Assembly (NCBI GenBank): GCA_964451925.1
Contig: CAYVKA010000042.1
Location: 1 to 43,668, forward strand
Source: Nevskia sp964451925
GTDB lineage: Bacteria; Pseudomonadota; Gammaproteobacteria; Nevskiales; Nevskiaceae
Reading direction: 5' to 3'
DNA: 43,668 bases
Below the pieces are notes generated by a model. The model made no database searches and had not been told where the DNA came from. It was given only the letters and a program-made list of their open reading frames with translations. This document shows positions 28,478-37,009 of the stretch, piece after piece. The translations under genes and the position numbers were made by a program. Each line of letters starts with the position of its first letter. The stretch's first letter is position 1.

Positions 28478-29728
28478 ATGTTCAACAGAGCGCCCATTCG
28501 ATGGTTTCCGCGGCTGCTGTCCGGCGCCGCCCTAGCCATGCGCCGTTTTGATCCGGCCGATTTTTCGCCCGCTATCAAAACGCGGCTGCTAATCCTGCAG
28601 CCAACACCGTTCTGCAACATCAATTGCGACTATTGCTATCTGCCCAACCGAAATTCCAAGGCACGCATGAAAGTGGCCACGGTACAGCGGGCGGCAGAGC
28701 GGTTGCGCGATGATGGCCTGATTGGTCCGGGTCTCACCGTAGTGTGGCACGCCGGAGAACCGCTGACCGTGTCGCCGGCGTTCTACGAAGAGGCCATCGC
28801 AGCGATTCGAGAGTCGGTGCCGTCTAGCTGCGCCGTCTCTCACTCGATTCAGACCAATGCTATCTTGGTCGACGACGAATGGTGCAATCTGTTTCGGCGA
28901 CACTCGATCCGCGTCGGCGTGAGCGTCGACGGACCGGCCGAACTGCACGACGCCCATCGACGCACCCGCACCAGGCGCGGCACCCACGCCAAGGCGCTGC
29001 GCGGCATGGCCAAGCTTCGCGAGCATGGCATCGACTTTCACGCCATTGCGGTCGTGACGGCCGCTACCTTTGCACGGGCGGATGCGTTCTTCGATTTTTT
29101 TGCCGAGCAAGGCGTAACCGATGTGGGTTGCAACTACGATGAGGCCGAGGGCCTGCATCAGCGTTCCAGCCTGGTGGGGCATGAGACCGAGCACGCAACT
29201 TTCCTGGCCCGCATGCTTGAACGCTCGATTGCCGATGGTCGCCTGCGCGTACGTGAACTCGCCATGGCGCGGCGATTGATCGAGGAGCCGTTGCCGAGAT
29301 ACCGCTGGAACAACCTGGAGTGGCCCGATAACGCTCAAACCCTGCCATTCGCACTGATCGCGGTAGCACACAGCGGCGATTTCAGCACTTTTTCACCGGA
29401 GCTATTGGGCCAACCTTCCGCCGAACATGGCGATTTCATTCTGGGCAATGTCCATTTCAAGGGCTACTTCGACAGCGCACGGGACGTGCGCTTCGAGCGG
29501 CTTTGGTCTGCGATCGAGCTTGGCGTGCGCGAATGTGCGTCCAGCTGCGCCTACTATGGCTTTTGTGGCGGGGGCTCTCCAGTCAACAAGCTCTACGAAA
29601 ACAATCATCTTTCCAGCACGGAAACTTTGTACTGCCGTTCGATGATCAAGAGACCGTTTGACACGGTGCTGGTCCGTCTCGAGCGAGAAGCGGACAAGAG
29701 GCGCAAAACGGTGGAGACGAATGCATGA
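28478..29728 (+). CDS. Radical SAM/SPASM cyclophane-forming maturase (GrrM/XyeB/FxsB type)
   Basis: This is a 416-aa enzyme if the ATG at 28478 is used; its frame is open upstream into the precursor gene. The radical SAM [4Fe-4S] motif CNINCDYC is at Cys46, Cys50 and Cys53, and the glycine-rich SAM-binding segment WHAGEPL follows. The C-terminal SPASM-like region has Cys353, Cys357, Cys363 and Cys386 in the pattern CASSCAYYGFCGGGSPVNKL...TETLYC. This is the signature I associate with GrrM, XyeB and FxsB, enzymes that form Trp/Phe/Tyr-X-X cyclophanes. It would modify the W-X-N peptide encoded directly upstream. Its stop overlaps the next start (ATGA). Confidence 0.88.
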   Translation: MFNRAPIRWFPRLLSGAALAMRRFDPADFSPAIKTRLLILQPTPFCNINCDYCYLPNRNSKARMKVATVQRAAERLRDDGLIGPGLTVVWHAGEPLTVSPAFYEEAIAAIRESVPSSCAVSHSIQTNAILVDDEWCNLFRRHSIRVGVSVDGPAELHDAHRRTRTRRGTHAKALRGMAKLREHGIDFHAIAVVTAATFARADAFFDFFAEQGVTDVGCNYDEAEGLHQRSSLVGHETEHATFLARMLERSIADGRLRVRELAMARRLIEEPLPRYRWNNLEWPDNAQTLPFALIAVAHSGDFSTFSPELLGQPSAEHGDFILGNVHFKGYFDSARDVRFERLWSAIELGVRECASSCAYYGFCGGGSPVNKLYENNHLSSTETLYCRSMIKRPFDTVLVRLEREADKRRKTVETNA

Positions 29729-31410
29729 ACAACGGATCAACGCCAAGCCGCAAAGTGTTCCTGAGCAGCACCACGAGCGACCTCGTGGACTACCGCGTCG
29801 TTGCGGAACGAGTGATCCGGGAGCTTAACGACGAGTTCAGTGGCGAGTTCCTTCTCAATCCATCCTCGATGAATACTAAAACTCAGACTGGCGAGCGCGA
29901 AACGGCTGTCGAGGCGAGCCGTAGCTATGTCCGGGATGCTGACTGGATCGTCCTGATCGTTGCATGGAAGTACGGGTTCATGCCAAAACCTTCATCCGCG
30001 GCTGCTAAGCAATCCTGGGAACCCTGCAGTGTAACGGAATGGGAGTACCGCGAAGCGACCACGGTGGCGCAGCCAGCGAAGTTGTGCTTCGTTTTTATGG
30101 CTGGGGAACAGACCGACGGCGAGCTCTTCGTCTACCGGGCGCTAGAAGCGAGCAGAGAGCGCATCAATCTCGCAGACTTCAAGGGACTAGAAGGTCTGGC
30201 TGCGACCAAAAAGCTCGCTGAATTCAAGAAACACCTTCGTGGAGGCAAGAACAATCTGGGACAGCCTTTTGAACTGTTCAAGAACATAGAGCATTTCGAA
30301 CAACGTCTCCAAAAAACGCTTCGAAACCGGATCAAGGAGGAACTCCGCAAGCTGAAGGGGGTTGATCTCGGACCGGTCCTGATGATCCTCGGCCTGTTGA
30401 CACCGACTCGAACATTTATCGAAACGGTGACTACGCTGGCCAAGGTCAAGACCCTCCACGACAGGCTACACAAGATCCGTCAATTCGGCATCCGCATGTG
30501 GCGTGAGGTCACGCTGCCGCAATGGAAGTCCAGTGGCGTTGTCGATGATGTGATCCGCGGTGGACATTTCGAAATTCTGCTTGGTGTAAACACGCATCTC
30601 AGTTGCATAGAGGCAATCTATGCAAGCATGGCTCCGGACCAATGCAAGCCATTGCATCGGGTCAGAGAGCTCATCATTGAGCTCGATGAAATCAAGCCAA
30701 AAAAACTGCCGCCTCCCATGGCCCTAGATCGCTACGATGACCTCGTCCAGGCCGTGGACTTTTTTGCCAGCCGAGTGCAGAAGGCATTTAGCGAGTGCGA
30801 TCGGCAGATGGTGGACGTCGCCCGCGAACTGGAATCGGGATACAGAGAGCTTTGCAAACAGGCTGAGGTGGCGCTCGGTTCAAGCAAGCTGGAGAGCGAG
30901 GAACGGCTCCTCGTGCAAACCGCTTTGCAAGAGATCGCCCGCCTTCACGCGCGGTTGCAGACGGTGCTCGAACAGCACACTCGCTGGCAGCGCGTTCACG
31001 ACGAAATGCAGCTAATCGACGACATGCAGCCTGCTGATGGCGAAGCGAGCGGTAGAGCATGGGAAGCATCGATCGCGTCAATCACATATTCGAACCAGGA
31101 TACCCGCCGCCTGATCAGCTCTCTCACCGAGCTCATCGGACGCGAGCGGCTCGGCATTGGATGGTGCGAGCTTGCCGACAAGTTGCAGCAGCAGCTTGAT
31201 ATATTCGATGGGTCTCCTAACATCGCAGCCTACGAAAGCATGCGGAAAGCTTTCGACGACCTCTTCCATAAAGTTGATGAAGAGGCGCTGATCACCGTCA
31301 AGGACGCGGATGGCCGTTGTAAACAGCTAGAACAAATGCTGCGAATCAAGGAGGCCGAGCTCAAGACACTTACCCATGCCGGAGGTGCCGCTCATGGCCG
31401 GAGTATCTAG
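29725..31410 (+). CDS. DUF4062-domain protein
   Basis: This 561-aa protein starts in the ATGA overlap with the maturase gene. The N-terminal DUF4062 domain (residues about 9-115) shows RKVFLSSTTSDLVDYR, RDADWIVLIVAWKYG and CSVTEWEYREATTV. DUF4062 is regularly the N-terminal sensor or effector module of NACHT/STAND proteins; here it is on its own chain, next to a separate nSTAND gene. A possible hydrophobic segment lies near residues 212-240 (VDLGPVLMILGLLTPTRTFI). The rest is helical with probable coiled coil, including the last 40 residues. I do not recognise the remaining domains. It should act with the ATPase encoded by the overlapping next gene. Confidence 0.75.
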   Translation: MNNGSTPSRKVFLSSTTSDLVDYRVVAERVIRELNDEFSGEFLLNPSSMNTKTQTGERETAVEASRSYVRDADWIVLIVAWKYGFMPKPSSAAAKQSWEPCSVTEWEYREATTVAQPAKLCFVFMAGEQTDGELFVYRALEASRERINLADFKGLEGLAATKKLAEFKKHLRGGKNNLGQPFELFKNIEHFEQRLQKTLRNRIKEELRKLKGVDLGPVLMILGLLTPTRTFIETVTTLAKVKTLHDRLHKIRQFGIRMWREVTLPQWKSSGVVDDVIRGGHFEILLGVNTHLSCIEAIYASMAPDQCKPLHRVRELIIELDEIKPKKLPPPMALDRYDDLVQAVDFFASRVQKAFSECDRQMVDVARELESGYRELCKQAEVALGSSKLESEERLLVQTALQEIARLHARLQTVLEQHTRWQRVHDEMQLIDDMQPADGEASGRAWEASIASITYSNQDTRRLISSLTELIGRERLGIGWCELADKLQQQLDIFDGSPNIAAYESMRKAFDDLFHKVDEEALITVKDADGRCKQLEQMLRIKEAELKTLTHAGGAAHGRSI

Positions 31411-34400
31411 CGGCATGAGTGCGGCTTCCGCGGCTGGTCTGATCCAGCTCGGATCGGATTACGACAAGCGCTTTCGCGAGCTGAACGAACAAGGTGACGA
31501 TGGTGCTTCTGCGTGGCCGGCCTTTTTCGAACAATTGCGGGACTGGTTGGCCGCCTGTGTGCAGCACGGCCGGTTTGTTCCGCCCGGTTCGGCCGATCGG
31601 CGGGCATTGCAGGGACAGATCGACTATTGGACCTCGCGCCTGCTGCAGATCGGGCAATCTGTTCGCGAGCTCGATGAGCTGGAACGATTTGACCCCAATG
31701 CCGGCACGCCCTTGCCCCAGGAACTGTTTCCGTACTATGGATTGATCGCCGCCACCGAGGACTCCAAGCATTTCTTTGGGCGCAGCGAACAGATAGAGGA
31801 ATACGCATCCCACCTGGGTGAGCGGCGCTCGCTACTGATACAAAGCGAGTCGGGTGGAGGCAAGTCTTCTCTGGCTATGGCCGGTGTAATTCCGGAGTTG
31901 CGCCGCCGGCATCCTGATTGGCTATTTACGCCCCGCATCACGCCGGGAGCCCATCCGCAACCTGCGCTCGAGAAGGTCCTGGGTGTCGTCCTGACACAAA
32001 CGACCTCTATGTCCACGGAGGCAGCAATGCTTGCCGCGCTCGGTTCGCGGCATCTGCTGATTTTCATCGATCAGCTCGAAGAGCTGCTGACTTTGTGCAC
32101 AGATGAATCGGAACAAAGCGAATTCTGCTCTCTGCTTGCATCCCTCGCCCAAAGCGGGCACGTTCGTTTGCTGGCGACTCTTCGGAGTGACCACTATGAC
32201 AGGCTTGCGAACTCACAAGCCTGTCGCTCCCTTTTTCTCCTGCTGATAGCCTCCAATTCGGTAAAGATGCTGCTGCCGATGACCTTCGATCAGATCCGCA
32301 GCGTTATATTGAAGCCGGCGCAAGCGATTGGTCTACGCTATATACCCGCTTCACTGGTCGACCGGTTGGCCAACGAGACTGCCAATCTCGCCGGTGGATT
32401 GCCACGTCTCCAGTTCGCCCTGCAGCGCCTGTGGGAACTCCGCCCAATAAACGACGCTGGTGAGGGCCTGGATCTCATTAACGAAGCGACATTCGCCAAA
32501 CTGCCGAGCGTAAGAGAGGCGCTTGCCACCGTTGCGGAAGGCTTGTTCAATAGCCTTTTGCCGAACGAAAGGAATGCGTGCCAACGGCTAATGCTTGAGC
32601 TGACGGTACTAGACGATCTTCTCGAGGTGCCGCTTCGCCGGCGCCGTCTTGAACAGGATGTCATCGACATTCTGGAAAGTGCGAAATTTGTCGACAACGC
32701 GCAAGGGCGCGATCTGGTGCAGAAATTCATTGGCCAGCGCCTTCTGCTGCGCACTGGCAGCGGCCAGGACGCCCAACTCGAGGTTGCCCACGAGAGCCTG
32801 TTCCGCTATTGGCCACGTTTTCAGGATTGGATCAGAAGCGACTCGACGCGCGTCCGCCTGAAAGACATACGTCAGATAGCACGCGATGCACAAAGATGGG
32901 AATCGGCTGGTGGGTCTGCAGACTATCTAATGCTCAAGGGTGTGCCGCTCGAAGCGGCCAGGAAATATAAGGAAGAGAGTTGGCTGGATCCCGCATCGCA
33001 ACGCTACTACGACGCCTGTTGTTCGGCAGAAGAACAGGTAAAGCTTCTCGAAACAAAGCAAGCATCTGCAGATCAAGAGTTAAAGCAGGCGCGCATCGCT
33101 GAGGGCCGTGCCGTAGCGTTGCGTAAACGAGTCATGAGAGTTGCGGCACTTATCTGTGTGCTGGCGGGAATCCTCACTTTTGTGACCCTGCTTTGGGCTC
33201 ACCAAGTAAATCTGAGTCAGCAAGCCATCGTCAGAGCATACGCAGCCCTTCCCATCAGCAATCCACTGGAGCGGCTGGATCTCGCTTATACACTCGAACG
33301 CGACGCCCCCAAGCGATATGCCTCTCTCCTTGCCCAGGCATTGGACGGGCTGGCCGGCCAAGAGCTTATGGGCGATCGTAGTACGGGGATTGACTTTAGC
33401 ACCAGTGGACAAGCACTCATCCAACTTTTTCGCATTGGGAACAGACTAACCGTCAGCATATGGCCGATGGAGGCCGACGGATTGCATTGGCCTCAGCCGA
33501 TCAAGATTACCGTTAACGAAAGCAAAGAGGAACAGCTGTTCACTGTGGACGTTGGGCCAGCCATGATTGCCGCGAAGGACAAGCGTTTCGTGGTCATGTG
33601 GCTTGTGTCGCAGCAGAGCAACAGCGCTCCAGACAGAACCTTCAAGAAACTTGTCGTTTACTCAGTCACCAAGGGCGACTCTGAGGCACACATGCTTGGT
33701 CCCGATTATGCCTTTCCGCCTTCCACCACTCAGGTGTCAGACGTGACATTTGATAGAGATGGGATGAAAGCAGTCTTCGCCTCTACTCAGCTGGTGAGTC
33801 CGGGAAAACTGCAGGGCAGCGTAGTCCGGCTTGAGTTGAACTCCAGCGCGAACGTGGAATTTCATACGATTTACGATTCCAAGGAACAGCCTCATGATGA
33901 CGTTGACAACGCGAATGTCGTTTCTGCTGTGGCGTTCAAGGACACAGGTTCGGGATCCGATGGCCTCCAAGGCTATGTTACTGGCCGCTTTAACGGCTCA
34001 GTATTCTGCGGCGAGGTTCCTATAAAAAGTCCCGATCCCACACCGGTGATCAGCTTGCAAACCACGGGCGATGGGCCCTGGTTTGCAGCGCTACATGCAT
34101 CGCACGCCCTGTTTGTTGGTTCGTGTCAGGCATCGGTCGAGAGCGGAAAGATAGTCCAGACTCTGTCCACTCGGCCTCAGTCATTGGCATTGCGCGTTGC
34201 TGAATCTACGGACCGGAAATCCAATTCCAACTCATCGGAAGTTTCGGCTGGACAGCGAGCTATTCAGTTGAGCTTTACGGACAATCGACGGCTCTGCCGT
34301 GCGACTTGGTCTACATCGGTTCCCCCGAGATCCTTGGATATCAATGGATGCTGGAATGCCGATCTGAAAATCGATCAGGCTATTCCATTGACGGGCAAAT

Positions 34401-35488
34401 CCAATAGCTTTGCCATTCTTCCATATCCCGGCGTGCCTCTGCTCATGTTTCGTGATGGCGATAGCCCTCGTGAAGGGCAGGTTGATACGGCACTCGGGCT
34501 CCCTGTAGGTATCCCCGCGCGAAGTGACAGCAAGAGTCTTTCGGCAACATCACCGAATGGAACCTATCTAGTCCAGATTGTGGCAAGCAAAGACGGACGT
34601 TCTTTCGATGCCATTCAAAAGCGACTGGGGAGCCCCATGGGCCAGTCTTCAGGGATACAAGCCCCCATCGCCGTTGCAGTAAACGATCAGGGCGGAATGG
34701 CCTTGCTGGAAAGCAACCGTATTTCGATCAGGCGTCCGGAACGCAGCAAACCGGAAAGCACACCGCTAACCTTTGAGGGGGCTTGCCTGAAGCTGACACC
34801 TGATGGGCAGCAAGCACTCACTGCCGGCCGCTCCGGTGAAACCAGGGTGTTTTCGCTAGACGGACAGCCAGAGCAAAAGGGTCCGCAAAGTCCAAAAGCG
34901 AAAGCAGGCGAGCCTTTTGGATCCTCTGTGGCGGCGTGTGCGATCAGCAACGACGGCGATATTGTAGTGGGCAACATGGATGGCTCTGTACAGTACCTGC
35001 CTCATGCAGGTGCGCCTAGAGTACTTGGAGCGCTGATCATGTTTCACTTCCCGAGCGCGGTTGAGGATGTTTCCATCGATGCAACGGGACGATTTGTTGC
35101 GGCGCTTGGCGTTCGTGCCGAGCACGCCTGTTCAGCCGATGCCCCCGGGTTTCCCGTTCGCATATGGGATATGCAGCGTGACGAGGTCGCGTTCCCAGTA
35201 GCCAGCACTTGCCTGCCATACAACGAGATTCTTGCCATCGGTTCGATTGAAAACCGCGCAGGGAACTGGGTCCTTCCCGTATTTAAAAAGTCCGGCGATC
35301 AATTGCAGAAAATTGAATATAGTTGCCTCGCGTGCGGCGACGCACAGTCGTCGGGAGCCAGCGCGTCAATCCTCAAGCCCGCAGAGAGTTTCAGCCCGAG
35401 ATTGCTGGATAGACAGTATGTCAGAGACATATACGGAATAGACCTGAATTCGAGCTTTGTCCCACAATCCAGGCAAAGCCTCGACTAG
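31394..35488 (+). CDS. nSTAND-type ATPase with one TM helix and a C-terminal beta-propeller-like domain
   Basis: This is a 1364-aa protein. I chose the ATG at 31394 because GGAGG lies 8 nt upstream; ATG 31376 is in frame but lacks one. It overlaps the DUF4062 gene by 17 bp. Residues 1-115 are a helical N-domain. FFGRSEQIEEY starts the STAND NTPase, with Walker A GGGKSS (Lys157), Walker B LLIFIDQLEEL (Asp226), the sensor segment LLATLRSDHYDRL, and a winged-helix part with AHESLFRYWPRF near 470. A single TM helix spans about 581-604, after basic residues. The last 760 residues are beta-rich, WD40/propeller-like, with ten Cys. STAND proteins oligomerise on ligand binding and switch on an effector. 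The C-domain probably lies in the periplasm. Confidence 0.85.
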   Translation: MAGVSSGMSAASAAGLIQLGSDYDKRFRELNEQGDDGASAWPAFFEQLRDWLAACVQHGRFVPPGSADRRALQGQIDYWTSRLLQIGQSVRELDELERFDPNAGTPLPQELFPYYGLIAATEDSKHFFGRSEQIEEYASHLGERRSLLIQSESGGGKSSLAMAGVIPELRRRHPDWLFTPRITPGAHPQPALEKVLGVVLTQTTSMSTEAAMLAALGSRHLLIFIDQLEELLTLCTDESEQSEFCSLLASLAQSGHVRLLATLRSDHYDRLANSQACRSLFLLLIASNSVKMLLPMTFDQIRSVILKPAQAIGLRYIPASLVDRLANETANLAGGLPRLQFALQRLWELRPINDAGEGLDLINEATFAKLPSVREALATVAEGLFNSLLPNERNACQRLMLELTVLDDLLEVPLRRRRLEQDVIDILESAKFVDNAQGRDLVQKFIGQRLLLRTGSGQDAQLEVAHESLFRYWPRFQDWIRSDSTRVRLKDIRQIARDAQRWESAGGSADYLMLKGVPLEAARKYKEESWLDPASQRYYDACCSAEEQVKLLETKQASADQELKQARIAEGRAVALRKRVMRVAALICVLAGILTFVTLLWAHQVNLSQQAIVRAYAALPISNPLERLDLAYTLERDAPKRYASLLAQALDGLAGQELMGDRSTGIDFSTSGQALIQLFRIGNRLTVSIWPMEADGLHWPQPIKITVNESKEEQLFTVDVGPAMIAAKDKRFVVMWLVSQQSNSAPDRTFKKLVVYSVTKGDSEAHMLGPDYAFPPSTTQVSDVTFDRDGMKAVFASTQLVSPGKLQGSVVRLELNSSANVEFHTIYDSKEQPHDDVDNANVVSAVAFKDTGSGSDGLQGYVTGRFNGSVFCGEVPIKSPDPTPVISLQTTGDGPWFAALHASHALFVGSCQASVESGKIVQTLSTRPQSLALRVAESTDRKSNSNSSEVSAGQRAIQLSFTDNRRLCRATWSTSVPPRSLDINGCWNADLKIDQAIPLTGKSNSFAILPYPGVPLLMFRDGDSPREGQVDTALGLPVGIPARSDSKSLSATSPNGTYLVQIVASKDGRSFDAIQKRLGSPMGQSSGIQAPIAVAVNDQGGMALLESNRISIRRPERSKPESTPLTFEGACLKLTPDGQQALTAGRSGETRVFSLDGQPEQKGPQSPKAKAGEPFGSSVAACAISNDGDIVVGNMDGSVQYLPHAGAPRVLGALIMFHFPSAVEDVSIDATGRFVAALGVRAEHACSADAPGFPVRIWDMQRDEVAFPVASTCLPYNEILAIGSIENRAGNWVLPVFKKSGDQLQKIEYSCLACGDAQSSGASASILKPAESFSPRLLDRQYVRDIYGIDLNSSFVPQSRQSLD

Positions 35489-35528
35489 GTAGGCGCGGCC
35501 AAGAGCTTGAAATCAGTCAGTTGCTAAT

Positions 35529-35719
35529 TAATTGAGTGACGGCAGCAAATGTGAATTGTAATTGGGTGATTCAAGGCGGCCTTATCCGACCTCATACCCG
35601 TAGGAGCGGTGAAAAATGGGGCTGTTAATCGGGTGACAAACCCTTAACTATTTAAGTTACTGCACAACGCAGTGTGCAGTAACCCACTCAATTAGACGTA
35701 CTACATGCAATTGAGTGGG
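35529..35719 (+). ncRNA. Structured RNA region upstream of the retron-type RT (candidate msr-msd)
   Basis: Between the nSTAND gene and the RT module lies a non-coding AT-rich stretch. It has two adjacent perfect hairpins: 35657-35666 with 35673-35682 (10 bp, 6-nt loop), and 35683-35693 with 35709-35719 (11 bp, 15-nt loop). TAATTGAGTG at 35529-35538 is the reverse complement of 35685-35694, so these could be the a1/a2 ends that frame a retron RNA of about 165 nt. TAATTGRGTGA-like repeats occur at 35529, 35559 and 35626. I cannot assign the branching G or exact ends. The hairpins could alternatively serve as a terminator or an HTH operator. Confidence 0.45.
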
Positions 35720-35721
35720 CT

Positions 35722-36012
35722 ATGCCGGATCGGCCACTTTTCCCCCGTTTGCGCTCATGGGAATCAATCTTCCAAACACTACGCCATGATTCCTTTCCAC
35801 CGGGGGGGCGATTTTCCCGAAAGATCTCTAACGGCTGGTTCGTTAGTTCGGAGATTGAAGAGGTTGTGGTCGATCTCGAAAGAGTGGCTGCTCGGGCGGA
35901 CAAGAGTTTGCCCGTAGCGGTGTCCGAGGACCTGCGGTGGCGCGCCCTAGTTGTAATTGGGAAAGTCGCTGAAGCCATCATCGGAGTTGTGCAGCTTTTC
36001 GGAAAGGACTAA
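35722..36012 (+). CDS. Small hypothetical protein in the retron-like module
   Basis: This 96-aa ORF starts 3 bp after the second hairpin and ends 24 bp before the HTH gene. Its composition is plausible for a protein (SSEIEEVVVDLERVAARAD, WRALVVIGKVAEAIIGVVQLFGKD), with a hydrophobic C-terminal helix. No family is recognised. It lacks a good ribosome binding site, so part or all could instead be RNA sequence. Confidence 0.4.
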   Translation: MPDRPLFPRLRSWESIFQTLRHDSFPPGGRFSRKISNGWFVSSEIEEVVVDLERVAARADKSLPVAVSEDLRWRALVVIGKVAEAIIGVVQLFGKD

Positions 36013-36036
36013 CGCAATCAGATCATTAATTCCCCA

Positions 36037-36327
36037 ATGAATTTAGGAAGCGCGATTCAGATGTGCCGCGTACGCCGCGGACTAAAGCTCGCTCAATTGG
36101 CCGAGCGAACTGAACTATCCGTATCCTATCTCTCGCTGATCGAGAAAAATAAGCGAGACGTTCCAATTTCTACTTTAGAGGCCATTGCCAAGGCAATTGG
36201 CGTGCCCGCCTCTATCCTGCTATTTCTTGCAGCCGGCCCGGAAGAAATGGATGGTATCGATGGGGATTTACGCGCCCGGCTTTCTCATGCAGCGTTGAGC
36301 CTTATTAGTGAAAAAGCAACAGCTTAG
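36037..36327 (+). CDS. XRE-family helix-turn-helix protein
   Basis: This 96-aa protein has an N-terminal Cro/C1-type HTH (residues about 8-62). MCRVRRGLKLAQLAERTELSVSYLSLIEKNKRDVPISTLEAIAKAIGV contains helix 2 and recognition helix 3. A short tail follows. It overlaps the RT gene by 20 bp and is thus coupled to it. An XRE protein encoded next to an RT is the layout I recall for type VI retrons, where the HTH protein is thought to be the effector or regulator kept in check by the msDNA. It may bind the TAATTGRGTGA repeats upstream. Confidence 0.8.
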   Translation: MNLGSAIQMCRVRRGLKLAQLAERTELSVSYLSLIEKNKRDVPISTLEAIAKAIGVPASILLFLAAGPEEMDGIDGDLRARLSHAALSLISEKATA

Positions 36328-37009
36328 TCCTGTCTATCCCCATGCTTCCATCCGCACAGTTGAGCAATTGGCGGTGGTGCTGGACGCAAACCCGAGGCAT
36401 TTGCGATCAGTTGCCCAGCGCGCGGAGAGCCTTTACAGAAGAGTTTCTGTCCCCAGGCAAGATGGTAGTGATCGAATCTGTTTTGACGCAAAAGGACCTA
36501 TAAAGGACATTCACGAAAATATCAAGTTGAAACTTCTGGACCAAGTTGCCTATCCACGGTACTTGCAGTGCGGAATACGCGACCTGGAATCTCCGCGCGA
36601 TTTTGTGCGCAGCGCCAGCGCGCATTTACGAGCATCACTAATTTATAGCACCGATATCGCAAACTTCTTCCCGTCAGTCTCAAAGCAACAAATTTACGCG
36701 GTCTGGCACGATTTTTTTCATTTCTCCGATGAAGTCGCCGGCCTGCTGACGATGTTGACTTCCTATCGCAATGACTTGCCTCAAGGGAGTAAGGCCTCCC
36801 AACAAATAGCAAATCTCATTTTTTTTCGGAGCGAGCCAAGTCTCGTACAGCGCCTAAATTCGCTTGGACTCACGTATGTTCGATATGCGGATGACATAGC
36901 CATTTCTGGGGATCGAGAGGCTGCTGAACACATAAGAAAGGCAGTTGGCGCGGTGGATACGATGATCCGATCGTATGGGATGAAAAAAAGCGTAGCAAGG
37001 AAGCAATGA
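36308..37009 (+). CDS. Retron-type reverse transcriptase, frame interrupted near the 3' end
   Basis: This frame of 233 aa starts with GTG at 36308 inside the HTH gene. RT motifs are present: a SASAHLRA segment (like the retron NAxxH), motif A TDIANFFPSVS, motif B LPQGSKASQQIANLIFF, and motif C YVRYADDIAIS (YADD catalytic Asp pair). After MIRSYGMKK the frame runs into a stop, 20 codons short of the conserved end. The C-terminal thumb continues in the -1 frame (37006-37239) after a run of seven A at 36983-36989. With one extra A or a -1 shift the product would be about 310 aa, the usual retron RT length. This is a sequencing error, a recent mutation, phase variation or programmed slippage. Confidence 0.8.
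   Translation: MKKQQLSPVYPHASIRTVEQLAVVLDANPRHLRSVAQRAESLYRRVSVPRQDGSDRICFDAKGPIKDIHENIKLKLLDQVAYPRYLQCGIRDLESPRDFVRSASAHLRASLIYSTDIANFFPSVSKQQIYAVWHDFFHFSDEVAGLLTMLTSYRNDLPQGSKASQQIANLIFFRSEPSLVQRLNSLGLTYVRYADDIAISGDREAAEHIRKAVGAVDTMIRSYGMKKSVARKQ

Noticed and set aside
31376..31393. Upstream ATG for the nSTAND gene
   Set aside because: No ribosome binding site, whereas the ATG at 31394 has GGAGG 8 nt before it.
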